In this document: one piece after another, positions 17,872-27,001 of the stretch
Position numbering within the stretch: position 1 is the first letter of the stretch
Layout of the letters: each line of letters starts with the position of its first letter
Source of the DNA: Rhodospirillaceae bacterium
GTDB taxonomy: Bacteria; Pseudomonadota; Alphaproteobacteria; Rhodospirillales; Rhodospirillaceae
Length of the DNA stretch: 64,000 nucleotides
Assembly (NCBI GenBank): GCA_018666155.1
Contig: JABJAH010000049.1
Coordinates: 1-64,000, forward strand
Direction of reading: 5' to 3'
Translations under genes and position numbers: made by a program
The notes under the pieces: model-generated
Told to the model about the DNA's origin: nothing
The model's database searches: none
The model's input: the letters and a program-made list of their open reading frames with translations, nothing else

Positions 17872-17906
17872 TCGGCATCCAGTACGCTTATTTCTGTTAA
17901 CTTATA

Positions 17907-17920
17907 TTGATACGCATCAA
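17907..17920. promoter_or_regulatory. FNR/FixK-type box TTGATACGCATCAA
   Basis: The 14-bp sequence TTGATACGCATCAA matches the FNR/FixK/Anr consensus TTGAT-N4-ATCAA at all ten defined positions. It lies in the 180-bp divergent region between the MATE gene (36 bp from its start) and the ABC ATPase gene (131 bp from its start). CRP/FNR family regulators bind such sites in response to oxygen, nitric oxide or redox state. Which side it controls cannot be decided from the sequence. Confidence 0.6.
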
Positions 17921-18051
17921 TGGCTGATAAAGATTTGCAAAGCTCCCATGCAGAAATATCATCCTTATGTTTCAATATGTTAGAGCTATAGTCGGCAAAG
18001 TTTGAGTGGTATAACACGCCGCTTGATCCTAATGCGAGGAACGCCCGCATC

Positions 18052-18786
18052 ATGCCGGACGGAGTGCAAGACGGAACGCGCCTAACCGAGACCTTCCGTG
18101 CTGAAGGAATCACCAAGGTGTATGAAACAGGCGGCCTTCGTGTCGAAGCGCTGCGCGGCGTCGACCTCACGCTATACGAAGGTGAACTCGTCGTCCTTCT
18201 TGGTCCGTCAGGCAGCGGCAAGTCCACTCTCCTCAATATCCTTGGCGGACTAGACCTCCCCACCGCAGGACAGCTGTTCTTTAAGGACCTAGAACTGACC
18301 GCGTGTTCCGCCCATGACCTAACCATGTACCGACGCGATCACGTCGGTTTCGTGTTCCAATTTTACAATCTCATACCCAGCTTAACGGCGAGAGAGAACG
18401 TCGCTCTCGTGACTGAGATCGCCGAAGACCCAATGAGCGCCAGCGAAGCCCTAGAGATGGTCGGCTTGGAGCACCGTCTCGATCACTTCCCATCTCAGTT
18501 GTCCGGTGGCGAACAACAACGGGTGGCCATCGCTCGCGCAATTGCAAAGCGACCAGACGTTCTGTTGTGTGATGAGCCAACCGGTGCATTGGACAGTAAA
18601 ACCGGAATTGTCGTGTTGGAAGCGTTGGACCGTGCCAACCGGGAGCTCGGCACCACAACCGCGCTGATCACCCATAACGCCGGCATCAAGGACATGTCGG
18701 AACGGGTGATCCGTTTCGCCGATGGCCAGATCATCAGCGTTGATGAGAATCCCGTAAAGAAGGCACCCCAGGAGTTGACGTGGTGA
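18052..18786 (+). CDS. ABC transporter ATP-binding protein, LolD/MacB type
   Basis: A 244-residue ATPase of the LolD/MacB/FtsE group. It shows Walker [10 protein letters not shown] (about residue 53), Q-loop [20 protein letters not shown], signature [17 protein letters not shown] and Walker [13 protein letters not shown]. It is followed by an FtsX-type permease that overlaps its last codons, and by an HlyD-type adaptor, so the three form one exporter operon. The cargo is unknown. Confidence 0.92.
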   Translation: MPDGVQDGTRLTETFRAEGITKVYETGGLRVEALRGVDLTLYEGELVVLLGPSGSGKSTLLNILGGLDLPTAGQLFFKDLELTACSAHDLTMYRRDHVGFVFQFYNLIPSLTARENVALVTEIAEDPMSASEALEMVGLEHRLDHFPSQLSGGEQQRVAIARAIAKRPDVLLCDEPTGALDSKTGIVVLEALDRANRELGTTTALITHNAGIKDMSERVIRFADGQIISVDENPVKKAPQELTW

Positions 18787-21155
18787 TGCACATCGATTCT
18801 CTCAATCGGAAACTGTTCCGAGACCTATGGCGGATCAAAGGGCAAGCTCTCGCGATCTCAATGGTCATGGCCTGTGGCATTGCCTTGATGATTTCATCCT
18901 TCGGTACGGTCACGGTGCTCGAAGAAAGCATGAATGCGTTTTACGATCGCACCCGTTTCGCCGACGTCTTCGCAACGCTTAAGCGCGCACCCGATAGCTT
19001 GAAAGAAGATATCGAGCGCATTCCTGGCGTCTCCATTGTTGAAACCCGCGTCATCGCAGCGGTTAACTTAGACTTGCCGAACATGGCCGAACCGGCGACC
19101 GGGCAACTGATTTCTCTACCCGAGCGCGGGACGCCCTTGCTGAACGATGTCATCATTCTGAACGGTCGCTATCCGTCCTCCCAGCGGCCGAGTGAGATTG
19201 TCGTCACCGACGCCTTTGCTAGCGCCCACGGCATGACAGTCGGCGACAGCTTCAAGGCCATCATCAACGGCAATAAACGCAGTTTAGAGATCGTCGGCTT
19301 GGGTATGACGCCCGAGTACATTTACGCCCTTGGGCCTGGCTCACTGATGCCGGACGATAGACGCTTCGGCGTCATGTGGATGGGCCGCAAAGCCCTCGCC
19401 GCCGCTTTCGATCTCGACGGCGCGTTCAATAGCGTGACCATGGCGTTACAGCTCGGCGCGTCCGAAGAAGAAGTGATCCGCAGGCTTGATGTTTTGCTAG
19501 AGCCTTACGGGGGTGTCGGGTCCTACGCCCGCGAGGATCAGCTTTCCAATTTTTTCTTGGTTAATGAAATCACTCAGCTCCGGACCAGTGGCGCGGTCTT
19601 TCCACCCGTATTCCTGCTGGTCGCGGCCTTTCTGCTAAATGTCGTCGTGTCGCGCATCGTTGCAACAGAACGCGAACAGATCGGCCTCTTTAAAGCCTTT
19701 GGCTACAACGACCTTGAGGTCGGATGGATCTATCTTAAACTTGTTTTGATCCTCGTATTCGTTGGCCTCGGCATGGGAATAGCCCTTGGTATGTGGATGG
19801 GTGGTGGCATGATCACCATGTACACGACCTACTATAAGTTTCCCTTGCTCGATCTTGGCATCGACCCAGGCGTATTCACATCCGCCGCGGTCATCAGCCT
19901 TATCGCTGGCATGGTCGGTGGATTGGGGGCCGTGCGACAAGCTGCCAAACTATCCCCCGCTGTGGCGATGGCGCCGCCGGTTCCAACCTCATATAAGGCG
20001 GGTCCTCTCTCCCGCTTCTTTGCGCAATTCACAATCAGCCAGCCGACGCGCATGATCTTTCGCCACGTCACACGCTTTCCAGTCCGCGCAAGCCTGACCA
20101 TCATCGGTGTCGCATTTTCCGTTGCCTTGATGATCATGTCCCTCTTCTTCCTGGATTCCGTTGAACGCGTGATCGAGGTCTACTTCTTTCAAGCCGAACG
20201 GCAAACTCTAACGGTATCCTTCGTTGAGCCGCGCCCGGCGACAGTGGAACAAGAGATTCAACACCTACCGGGCGTTATTCAGACTCAACCGACGCGAGGT
20301 GTCGCGGTCCGTCTGCGCAACGGCCATCTCTCTGACCGCAAATCGATTATCGGCATCGTCCCAGGTGCTGACCTCAACCGATTGCTCGATAGCGAACAAA
20401 AGATTATTGAGCCGCCACCCGGTGGGTTGGCGTTATCAAAACACATCGCCAAAGACCTCAATCTTAAACTTGGCGATTTGGTCACCGTCGAAGTGTTGCA
20501 AGAGCGTCGACCCGTCGAACAAATCCCGATCGTCCGCCTGGTCGAAGAATATCTCGGCTTTCAGGCCTATATGCATATTGATGCCGTCAACCGGCTGATG
20601 CGCGAAGGCCCGACTGTGACCGGCATTCATGTCATGGTCGATAGCCGCTATGCCGACGACTTGTACGCGACGTTGAAAGATACACCCGGTGTCGCCGGTA
20701 TTGCCCAACAAACCGCTACCCTCGCCAGCTTTCGCGAAACCATGGACAACACCATGAACGTGATGATTGGCTTTTATGTCGCTCTCGCCAGCCTGATCGC
20801 GTTTGGTGTGGCCTATAACGCGGCCAGAATTGCCTTGTCTGAACGATCCCGTGCGCTCGCCAGTCTGCGCGTCCTTGGCTTCACGCGCGAAGAAGTCACT
20901 TACATTCTGCTCGGCGAGCTTGGCATTCTTACGCTCATCTCTCTGCCAGTCGGATGTTTGCTTGGCTACAGCATGGCCTTAGCTATGTCGCCCATGCTTG
21001 CGACCGATCTCTACAACTTCCCGTTTGTTATCGAATCTTCGACATACGGCTGGTCCGTCGTTGTCGTCTGTGTTTCAGCCGTTTTATGCGGCGTCATCAC
21101 CCGACGTCGGGTCTTTGGGCTGGACCTCGTGTCCGCCTTAAAGACTCGTGAATAG
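18780..21155 (+). CDS. ABC transporter permease, FtsX-like, duplicated
   Basis: A 791-residue permease with two FtsX/MacB-type units. The layout is a first membrane helix near residue 20, a large periplasmic domain (about 45-260), three helices (about 265-395), then a repeat of the same arrangement with the final three helices near 660-785. This eight-helix DevC/LolC-like architecture works with a LolD-type ATPase in mechanotransmission-style export. The GTG at 18780, with aggag 5 bp upstream, is used; the ATG at 18786 overlaps the stop of the ATPase gene in a TGATG junction and is an alternative. Translational coupling is likely. Confidence 0.88.
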   Translation: MVMHIDSLNRKLFRDLWRIKGQALAISMVMACGIALMISSFGTVTVLEESMNAFYDRTRFADVFATLKRAPDSLKEDIERIPGVSIVETRVIAAVNLDLPNMAEPATGQLISLPERGTPLLNDVIILNGRYPSSQRPSEIVVTDAFASAHGMTVGDSFKAIINGNKRSLEIVGLGMTPEYIYALGPGSLMPDDRRFGVMWMGRKALAAAFDLDGAFNSVTMALQLGASEEEVIRRLDVLLEPYGGVGSYAREDQLSNFFLVNEITQLRTSGAVFPPVFLLVAAFLLNVVVSRIVATEREQIGLFKAFGYNDLEVGWIYLKLVLILVFVGLGMGIALGMWMGGGMITMYTTYYKFPLLDLGIDPGVFTSAAVISLIAGMVGGLGAVRQAAKLSPAVAMAPPVPTSYKAGPLSRFFAQFTISQPTRMIFRHVTRFPVRASLTIIGVAFSVALMIMSLFFLDSVERVIEVYFFQAERQTLTVSFVEPRPATVEQEIQHLPGVIQTQPTRGVAVRLRNGHLSDRKSIIGIVPGADLNRLLDSEQKIIEPPPGGLALSKHIAKDLNLKLGDLVTVEVLQERRPVEQIPIVRLVEEYLGFQAYMHIDAVNRLMREGPTVTGIHVMVDSRYADDLYATLKDTPGVAGIAQQTATLASFRETMDNTMNVMIGFYVALASLIAFGVAYNAARIALSERSRALASLRVLGFTREEVTYILLGELGILTLISLPVGCLLGYSMALAMSPMLATDLYNFPFVIESSTYGWSVVVVCVSAVLCGVITRRRVFGLDLVSALKTRE

Positions 21156-21172
21156 TCGGGAGGAGTAAAACT

Positions 21173-22384
21173 GTGCCTAATGTATCCCGTCGCACGCTGA
21201 CCATCGGTGCCATCGTTCTGGTGCTTGTTGTTCTGATCGGTATATCGCTTCAGCCGCAGCCCGTGGGTGTGGATGTTGCGCACGTCACGCGCGGCGACCT
21301 CCTGGTCACGATCGATGATGAAGGTCAAACCCGCCTCAAAGATGTTTACGTGGTGTCCGCGCCCGTCGCTGGACAAGTACGCCGGATCGACATCGAAGCC
21401 GGTGACACCGTGACCGCTGGCGACACCATCCTGGCCTTGTTCCAACCATCCGACCCCATCATGCTTGACCTTCGTAGCCGGACGGAAGCGGAAGCCATTG
21501 TGAAAGCCGCAGACGCCGCCGTCGGACTGACGGAGGCAGAACAATCCCGGGCGCAAGCGCAGTTGGACTATGATCGAGCGGAGTTGGGACGCGCCGTGCC
21601 CCTTGCCGAACGGGGCACCATTTCCCAGGCAACCCTAGATCAACGACAACTCTCTGTTCGCACCGCCCAGGCCAGCTTGGCCCAGGCGACAGCAAATCTT
21701 CGCAAGGTCGAGGCTGACCTTGAGTCGGCGCGGGCTACATTGATCACCTCACAAGAAGGCGAGGATGGACTGAACAGCAAAGACCTTATCCCAGTCCGTG
21801 CGCCAATCAGTGGTCGAGTGTTGCGGGTGCTGCAGGAAAGCGAAGGGGTCCTGGCTGCCGGGACCGCTTTGATGGAATTGGGTAATCCCGCCGAATTGGA
21901 AATCGTTGTCGACCTCCTTTCGACTGACGCGGTGAAAATAAAAGCTGGCGACCGGGTCATCGTCGATGACTGGGGCGGAGAGCAGCCGTTAGAGGGCCGT
22001 GTCCGATTGGTTGAACCCTTCGGCTTCACCAAGATTTCTGCCCTCGGCATCGAGGAGCAAAGAGTCAACGTCATCATCGACTTTGTCTCATCTCAATCGG
22101 AATGGCAGAACCTTGGTCATGGATATCGTGTGGAGACCCGTGTTGTGGTTCAAGACCAACGCGACATTCTTAAGATTCCGGTGAGTGCGTTGTTCCGGTC
22201 AGGAGAAAGCTGGGCTGTCTTTGTCGATGACGATAGCGAGGCGCGCCTGCAGACCATCACCCTCGGGCGGCGCAACACTCTAGAAGCAGAGGTCACGGAG
22301 GGATTAAGCCAAGACGATACTGTGATCCTCCACCCATCAGACGCAATCGTTGACGGCGTCGCAGTAATGCAGCGAGACGGTTAA
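21173..22384 (+). CDS. HlyD family efflux adaptor
   Basis: A 403-residue membrane fusion protein starting at GTG with a strong gggagg ribosome-binding site. An N-terminal anchor helix (TIGAIVLVLVVLIGISL) is followed by a lipoyl half-motif (VVSAPVAGQVRRIDIEAGDT), a helical hairpin (about 100-205), the second lipoyl half (VRAPISGRVLRVLQESEGV) and beta-barrel domains. It completes the ATPase/permease/adaptor exporter operon. No dedicated outer membrane channel adjoins, so one of the TolC proteins at 1633 or 4509 might serve. The 3' end overlaps the convergent FAD oxidase gene by 4 bp. Confidence 0.9.
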   Translation: MPNVSRRTLTIGAIVLVLVVLIGISLQPQPVGVDVAHVTRGDLLVTIDDEGQTRLKDVYVVSAPVAGQVRRIDIEAGDTVTAGDTILALFQPSDPIMLDLRSRTEAEAIVKAADAAVGLTEAEQSRAQAQLDYDRAELGRAVPLAERGTISQATLDQRQLSVRTAQASLAQATANLRKVEADLESARATLITSQEGEDGLNSKDLIPVRAPISGRVLRVLQESEGVLAAGTALMELGNPAELEIVVDLLSTDAVKIKAGDRVIVDDWGGEQPLEGRVRLVEPFGFTKISALGIEEQRVNVIIDFVSSQSEWQNLGHGYRVETRVVVQDQRDILKIPVSALFRSGESWAVFVDDDSEARLQTITLGRRNTLEAEVTEGLSQDDTVILHPSDAIVDGVAVMQRDG

Positions 22385-23763
22385 ATCACTTTCCCAGGAT
22401 TGAGAATGCCCTTCGGGTCCAAGGTGCGTTTGAGCATTCGCATGATCTCCACTTCGGCGTCCGTCCTGCTCCAGTTTAGATAATCACGCTTTTCGGTTCC
22501 GATCCCGTGTTCCGCAGAGACAGAACCACCGGCGTCACGAATGATGCCATAGAGAATATCATTCACCTTGCGATGCGCCGCTTCAGACCCATCGCCCACT
22601 GACACAACGGCGTGCAAGTTACCATCACCCAGATGACCGAGGATAAGTGTTTTTGCGCCGGGGAAAGCCACCTCAATGTCTGCCATTGATTGCGTCGCAA
22701 AGTCATCCATGACGGTGATCGGCATGGAGACATCGTAGGTGAACATCGGCGCTATAGTGCGAAACCCCTCGCCTGCGCCCTCACGGATTGCCCAAAGGTC
22801 ATCACGCTCTTTATCCGACTGTGCAACAACGCCATCTTGAATGAGGCCTTGAGTATGAGCCGTTTCCAGAATGGCCTCAAAGCGATCCTTGTCCGCTTCC
22901 GGATTAGAGCCGAGGGCATCCGTAACAACGTAATATTTGTGGTTTGGCGGCAACGGTGGCTTCAGCGAAGGGCAGTGATCACGGACGAAGTCGTAGTACT
23001 CAGACCACATCACTTCAAAGGCACCGAGCCCGCCGCCTAGTTTGGTATCCAACAATGCTAAGAACGCCGGTACTGATTGGAAATCATCGATACCGACAAA
23101 AGCGGTCGATGTGGTCAGCGGTTTTGGCTGCAACCGCAGCACACAGCGTGTGACCAGCCCAAGCGTTCCCTCAGACCCGATGAATAACTGCTTGAGATCA
23201 TAGCCCGCGTTGTTCTTCAGCATTCGGTTCATCGACGTCAGAATCGTGCCATCAGCCAACACGGCTTCTAACCCAAGAACTGACTGCCGCGTCATGCCGT
23301 AGCGAATAACACGATTGCCCCCAGCGTTAGTGCTAATCAGGCCGCCCAGGGTCGCGCTGCCCCGCGCACCAAGATCAATTGGCAATACAAACCCGGCATC
23401 ATCGGCGACACCGTGCGCTGTTTCCAGCACCACACCAGCGTCCGCAATCATCGTCCGCCCGATGGGGTCGATCTCTTCAATGGCGTTCATCCGCTCGAGA
23501 GAGAGCACCACATCACCATCACCCGGCGTGCCACCACCGACCAGTCCCGTCATGCCGCCCTGAGGAACAACGGTGCGACCCGCGTCGTGACAGAGTTTTA
23601 GAATAGCTGAGACTTCAGCGGTGGACGTTGGCCGCATCACACAGGCTGGCGCACCAGCTGGGCCATGCCCTCGGGTATCCGTATACCGTGGACCAATATC
23701 ATCACCGGTCAAAATACCAGATGCGTCGACGGCACCAGCCAGGCTGGCAAGCAGATCACCCAT
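22381..23763 (-). CDS. FAD-linked oxidase, D-2-hydroxyacid dehydrogenase-like
   Basis: A 460-residue flavoprotein of the GlcD/D-2-hydroxyglutarate dehydrogenase group. The FAD-binding PCMH domain covers about residues 35-215 (VVPQGGMTGLVGGGTPGDGD and ATLGGLISTNAGGNRVIRYG). The C-terminal FAD-oxidase domain ends with ILGHLGDGNLHAVVSVGDGS and SVSAEHGIGTEKRDYL, which include metal and substrate ligands. It would oxidise a D-2-hydroxy acid. The start at 23763 overlaps the preceding stop as TAATG, indicating translational coupling. It is the last gene of a five-gene operon beginning with the nitrilase-like gene. Confidence 0.87.
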   Translation of the reverse strand: MGDLLASLAGAVDASGILTGDDIGPRYTDTRGHGPAGAPACVMRPTSTAEVSAILKLCHDAGRTVVPQGGMTGLVGGGTPGDGDVVLSLERMNAIEEIDPIGRTMIADAGVVLETAHGVADDAGFVLPIDLGARGSATLGGLISTNAGGNRVIRYGMTRQSVLGLEAVLADGTILTSMNRMLKNNAGYDLKQLFIGSEGTLGLVTRCVLRLQPKPLTTSTAFVGIDDFQSVPAFLALLDTKLGGGLGAFEVMWSEYYDFVRDHCPSLKPPLPPNHKYYVVTDALGSNPEADKDRFEAILETAHTQGLIQDGVVAQSDKERDDLWAIREGAGEGFRTIAPMFTYDVSMPITVMDDFATQSMADIEVAFPGAKTLILGHLGDGNLHAVVSVGDGSEAAHRKVNDILYGIIRDAGGSVSAEHGIGTEKRDYLNWSRTDAEVEIMRMLKRTLDPKGILNPGKVI

Positions 23764-24140
23764 TAGTTTAAAGCCGACTTCGGCAATACATCTGCCAAAT
23801 CGTTCCACACCTGTTGATCAACCATCAGGCCATCGCGAAAAATAAAGCGATCAATGTAACGCACTTCACTGATCGCCGATCCATCCAACGCCTCGCCGTT
23901 CAACATGCCAGTGCTGTACACAACCGTCTCGTCGCCGTCTTGAAACTCGTCAAAACCTTCAAATGTTTTACTGATCGACGTGTAGCGGCCCTTAGACCAT
24001 GCGATCAATTCCTCCAGTGTCGTCATCGACACACCGCCTGGAAAGGTCATGCGAAAATCCGGCGACAAAAAGGCACGTGCGGTTTCTAGGTCACGATCTT
24101 CCATGATCCGCAGAAAGTTTTTGACCTTTTCTGTGCTCAT
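23763..24140 (-). CDS. NTF2-fold (SnoaL-like) protein
   Basis: A 125-residue single-domain protein with the cone-fold pattern of the NTF2/SnoaL superfamily: a helical start (VKNFLRIMEDRDLETARAFL), central DFRMTFPGG, and late strands VRYIDRFIFRDGLMVDQQVW. Members are small isomerases, cyclases, dehydratases or binding proteins. It resembles the NTF2-fold protein at 38102 in the segments RYIDRF and the closing Val-Trp, so the two are paralogous. It overlaps the YdhR-like gene by 4 bp (ATGA) and the FAD oxidase start by 1 bp. No substrate can be assigned. Confidence 0.78.
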   Translation of the reverse strand: MSTEKVKNFLRIMEDRDLETARAFLSPDFRMTFPGGVSMTTLEELIAWSKGRYTSISKTFEGFDEFQDGDETVVYSTGMLNGEALDGSAISEVRYIDRFIFRDGLMVDQQVWNDLADVLPKSALN

Positions 24141-24484
24141 TTTGCGGCCTTTGCCGCTGCTTTAATTTCAGGCGCGATACAGACTTCACCCGATGAATTA
24201 TCGATCACGCAGGGACAGTCAAAGTATTCGATCTTTAAATCCGTGCCGTATGTGGTGGTAATAAACTGATGCCACGCGGGGGTGTAATAGGCTTTGGCGT
24301 GATCCATGGTTTCCCATTCGTACCAACCGCCAGCGAGCTCCCCGTTGCCGATAAAGTACTTTCGGATCAATCCCGGTATTTTTTGATACTTCGGTGCCAT
24401 CACCTCATACAAAGCCAACGTGTCTTCAGGAGGTCTTTCAGGTTGGTCAGGCTTCATCACGAAAGTAACAAGTGCGGTGATCAA
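24137..24484 (-). CDS. YdhR-like putative monooxygenase
   Basis: A 115-residue protein resembling the YdhR family (dimeric ferredoxin-like alpha/beta barrel). It has MITALVTFVMKP at the start, then KIPGLIRKYFIGNGELAGGW and YEWETMDHAKAYYTPAWHQF. The start codon is TTG, supported by a well-placed aggaga 6 bp upstream and by the absence of a nearby ATG in frame before GTG-ATG at codons 9-10. Function is inferred from fold only. It overlaps the downstream NTF2-fold gene through ATGA. Confidence 0.75.
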   Translation of the reverse strand: MITALVTFVMKPDQPERPPEDTLALYEVMAPKYQKIPGLIRKYFIGNGELAGGWYEWETMDHAKAYYTPAWHQFITTTYGTDLKIEYFDCPCVIDNSSGEVCIAPEIKAAAKAAK

Positions 24485-24493
24485 AACAGTCTC

Positions 24494-24655
24494 CTAAAAA
24501 ATGCAGCTCTTCGCGTATTCGGCTGTTTCGTCCAGGGTCCACTCACCCTTCTCTTTTTCTTTGAGGTCTTCGCACCACTCGTCACTCCCCACTTCGGGGG
24601 AACAGGCGGATAGAAAAGCCACCGCGAACAGGGCTAACATAATACGCAGCATCAT
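24494..24655 (-). CDS. Small lipoprotein, DUF3012-like
   Basis: A 53-residue lipoprotein precursor. The start (ATG ATG) follows a near-perfect aaggagt ribosome-binding site 5 bp upstream. The N-terminus MMLRIMLALFAVAFLSAC is a signal peptide with an LSAC lipobox (Cys18). The mature part is tiny and acidic, with PEVGSDEWCEDLKEKEKGEW and then ETAEYAKSCIF. The pattern SPEVGS-WC--LKEK-KGEW and the C-terminal CIF match the DUF3012 family as I remember it. Two mature-part cysteines could form a disulfide. It lies 10 bp after the nitrilase-like gene and 9 bp before the YdhR-like gene, clearly inside the operon. Function unknown. Confidence 0.8.
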   Translation of the reverse strand: MMLRIMLALFAVAFLSACSPEVGSDEWCEDLKEKEKGEWTLDETAEYAKSCIF

Positions 24656-24665
24656 TGGTTACTCC

Positions 24666-25727
24666 TTAAGAAAGAACACCGTCTTTGCTCAGGCGCTCTA
24701 GCACCTCTTGCTGGCGACTAACGAAGAACGATCGATCAGGCACTTTCACTTCGCCACCCTCAAGCATGGCGTTCGGCTCAACGAAGGTGTGACTGCCATA
24801 TTCTTTCGCATAAAGATCAAAGGGCTGGCGCGATAACAGATTCGTCATGCCCGAATGCTTGCGCACCTTGCGCAGGGTATCCATATCCAACATCGCGCTG
24901 GCGCAGAAAGTTTCGCCAGTATAGGCCTCAGCCAAGACCAGCCCTTTATAGTCGACGATTTTGGACATGCCGCCCGTCGACTCCGCTGGGATCGGTGTCC
25001 CCTTGATGCTCGCCGTATTCGACGACACCACGTAGCACATATTCTCGACCGCCCGGGCCCGCCGGCAGATTTCTTTCGGCGTGAGCATCGGCGCGCCAAC
25101 TTCGGAGGTTGAATGGCAAAGTATTTCCATACCGCGCATGGCCAGACAGCGAGAAATCTCTGGATATAAAATTTCTTCGGAGGCGACACAGCCAATCTTG
25201 CCAATCGCAGTATCGGCGACTGGAAAAATCGCATCGGCGCCATAGAGATCAAGATACTTGTCCCAAACATCGTAAGGGCTCGGCGCGAACAAGGAGATCA
25301 AGCGGCGATAGCGCAACACCACCTCGCCGCTCGGCCCAATCACGAAACAGGTTTGAAAATAGAGCTCTGGAAAGTTCGGATCGATTTCATAAACATTGCC
25401 CGACAAGAAACAATCACTGTTTTGAGCAATTTTGCCCAGGGCTTCGTATTCCGGGCCGTCCATCGGGATCGCACCAATTTCCTGCCACCGGGCAATGGAC
25501 TCGCCCATGGGAAAACTGGAAAGGAAATATTCCGGCAGCACAAACAGCTTGGTCTTAGTTCCGCTAAACCCGAGGGTGAAGAGATCGATGGTTTTGATCG
25601 CTGCGCCCAATTTTTCGATCTGCTTGAGCATCTGGGCCGAGGCTTCCGCCCGGTCGGCGCAGCCGTTCACGGCGTGGCAGTCCACCTGCAAAGCCGTGGC
25701 TGTAAAGGTCGTATTCGGATCCGACAT
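24666..25727 (-). CDS. Nitrilase-superfamily protein with altered catalytic triad
   Basis: A 353-residue carbon-nitrogen hydrolase fold protein. The start has a gagggg ribosome-binding site. Of the Glu-Lys-Cys triad only Glu66 (VLPEYFLS) is kept. At the lysine position the motif reads RYRR (Arg142, codon CGC) instead of RYRK. At the nucleophile the segment IGKIGCVASEEILYPE aligns with IGRIGVLICYDLRFPE, placing Ser183 (codon TCC) where Cys is expected; a cysteine occurs three residues earlier. The overall fold looks intact and the codons look normal, so this is not simple decay. It may be a non-hydrolytic or altered-chemistry member. First gene of a five-gene operon. Confidence 0.82.
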   Translation of the reverse strand: MSDPNTTFTATALQVDCHAVNGCADRAEASAQMLKQIEKLGAAIKTIDLFTLGFSGTKTKLFVLPEYFLSSFPMGESIARWQEIGAIPMDGPEYEALGKIAQNSDCFLSGNVYEIDPNFPELYFQTCFVIGPSGEVVLRYRRLISLFAPSPYDVWDKYLDLYGADAIFPVADTAIGKIGCVASEEILYPEISRCLAMRGMEILCHSTSEVGAPMLTPKEICRRARAVENMCYVVSSNTASIKGTPIPAESTGGMSKIVDYKGLVLAEAYTGETFCASAMLDMDTLRKVRKHSGMTNLLSRQPFDLYAKEYGSHTFVEPNAMLEGGEVKVPDRSFFVSRQQEVLERLSKDGVLS

Positions 25728-25826
25728 CTGCGGCGTGCCCCTCTAAAGCGATCTATGTTTTCCCCGCCTTCGGGTGTAACAAGGGAACCCTACACGGGCA
25801 AGGGCTGCCCCGGAAAGAGAGGCGTT

Positions 25827-26405
25827 ATGAAACTTCTTCTGATCCTCTTCGTCGTATCTTTCGCGGGACCCGCGCTCACCCAAACCCCTCAGACAGACTG
25901 CGATCGCTTGGCCTCTCATCCGTCAGACACGCAAAACCCGGCGGCAGGGGTCGAACAAGAGGACTTTGATATTCCGGCCGGACGAGCCGCCTGCGAGGAA
26001 GCCTATACGCGCCACCCCGATGAACCCCGTTTCGCCTACCAATACGGCCGGTCATTCTTCTACGCCGAAGATCACGAAACCGCCCTACCGCTGTTCAAGC
26101 AATCTGCCGAAGGAGGGTATGCCCAGGGGCAGATGGTCTATGGCTTGGTATTGATGATGGGCTATGGCGGCGAGGATCAAGAATGCACCGCAGGAAAGTG
26201 GTGGCTCGCGGGTGCACGGCAAGAGCATCTGTATACGAAAATCTATCTTCTACAGAATTGGTTGGACGGTCTGTTCGACGGGTGCGGTCTCGATCTCACG
26301 GAAGAAGAAGCCAGCGCCATGGTCGGCGCCGCAGTCAGCATGGCGGTCGTTCCTCAAGCCCGTGATGACGCGGCCCAACTCAAAGATAGCTGGGCGGCGC
26401 GTTGA
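25827..26405 (+). CDS. Exported Sel1-like repeat protein
   Basis: A 192-residue secreted protein with a gagagg ribosome-binding site and a signal peptide (MKLLLILFVVSFAGPALTQ). The mature part has TPR/Sel1-like helices: PRFAYQYGRSFFYAEDHETA and then LPLFKQSAEGGYAQGQMVYG, the latter a typical Sel1 unit. Several cysteines (near CDRLASHP, AACEEAY, QECTAGK and FDGCGLD) suggest disulfides in the periplasm. It diverges from the nitrilase-like gene across 99 bp. Sel1 proteins act as scaffolds; no partner is evident. Confidence 0.75.
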   Translation: MKLLLILFVVSFAGPALTQTPQTDCDRLASHPSDTQNPAAGVEQEDFDIPAGRAACEEAYTRHPDEPRFAYQYGRSFFYAEDHETALPLFKQSAEGGYAQGQMVYGLVLMMGYGGEDQECTAGKWWLAGARQEHLYTKIYLLQNWLDGLFDGCGLDLTEEEASAMVGAAVSMAVVPQARDDAAQLKDSWAAR

Positions 26406-26409
26406 CGCC

Positions 26410-26889
26410 CTAGCTGGTCCGTTCTGCACCAACCACGACGACCAACAACACGGCAACTTCGTCGGTGCGGTTCAGCCAGGTGTGATTGTTGCCGGTCTGC
26501 ACCAGTGTATCGCCGGGCCGTAGCGTGACTTCTTCTTTGTCTGTGACCAGCACGATCTCACCCCGCATCACCGCGATGTAATCAACACTGTCCGACGTAT
26601 GCATAGGGATTTGCGGCGCATTCGCTCCGCCGGGCAATTCGGCTGTGTAAAATCGCGTACCGCCAAACTTCTTTGGCAGTCGACCAAGACCGTCATCGGT
26701 CACGTCGTCCTGCACCGGAATACTCGCCGGCACGTCATCGGTTTGCCATAGGCGCACCATGCGCGCGCCATTGAGGATCAATACATCCTCTGGCTCTCCG
26801 TCTTCCATGACGAAAGACTTGCCGTCTTCCCCTTCAACCGTCAGGACGCGGCGGGTGGTATGTACGAAGGGATCAGTTTCGGTGGCCAT
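26410..26889 (-). CDS. Cupin domain protein
   Basis: A 159-residue single-domain cupin with an agagga ribosome-binding site. The cupin motifs are in the C-terminal half: PMHTSDSVDYIAVMRGEIVL (motif 1, with His and acidic residues) and LRPGDTLVQTGNNHTWLNRT (motif 2, with the second His). The N-terminal 60 residues form an extra strand-rich segment. Proteins of this shape occur as small-molecule binding or oxidative enzymes near catabolic genes. It ends 4 bp from the convergent Sel1-like gene. Confidence 0.8.
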   Translation of the reverse strand: MATETDPFVHTTRRVLTVEGEDGKSFVMEDGEPEDVLILNGARMVRLWQTDDVPASIPVQDDVTDDGLGRLPKKFGGTRFYTAELPGGANAPQIPMHTSDSVDYIAVMRGEIVLVTDKEEVTLRPGDTLVQTGNNHTWLNRTDEVAVLLVVVVGAERTS

Positions 26890-27001
26890 GGAAAATTCCT
26901 CTTATGATTTTCATAACCCTAGCCCAAACCACCCGGCATTCTGAGTCAAACTGTGTATTCTATTCAGCAATTGTTGAGGCAGAACATGCGGAGTCCCGAT
27001 C

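Noticed and set aside
17868..18326. Minus-strand frame of 152 codons beside the MATE gene
   Set aside because: It lies antisense to the ABC ATPase gene whose Walker A motif it covers, and its serine- and arginine-rich composition is typical of a shadow frame.
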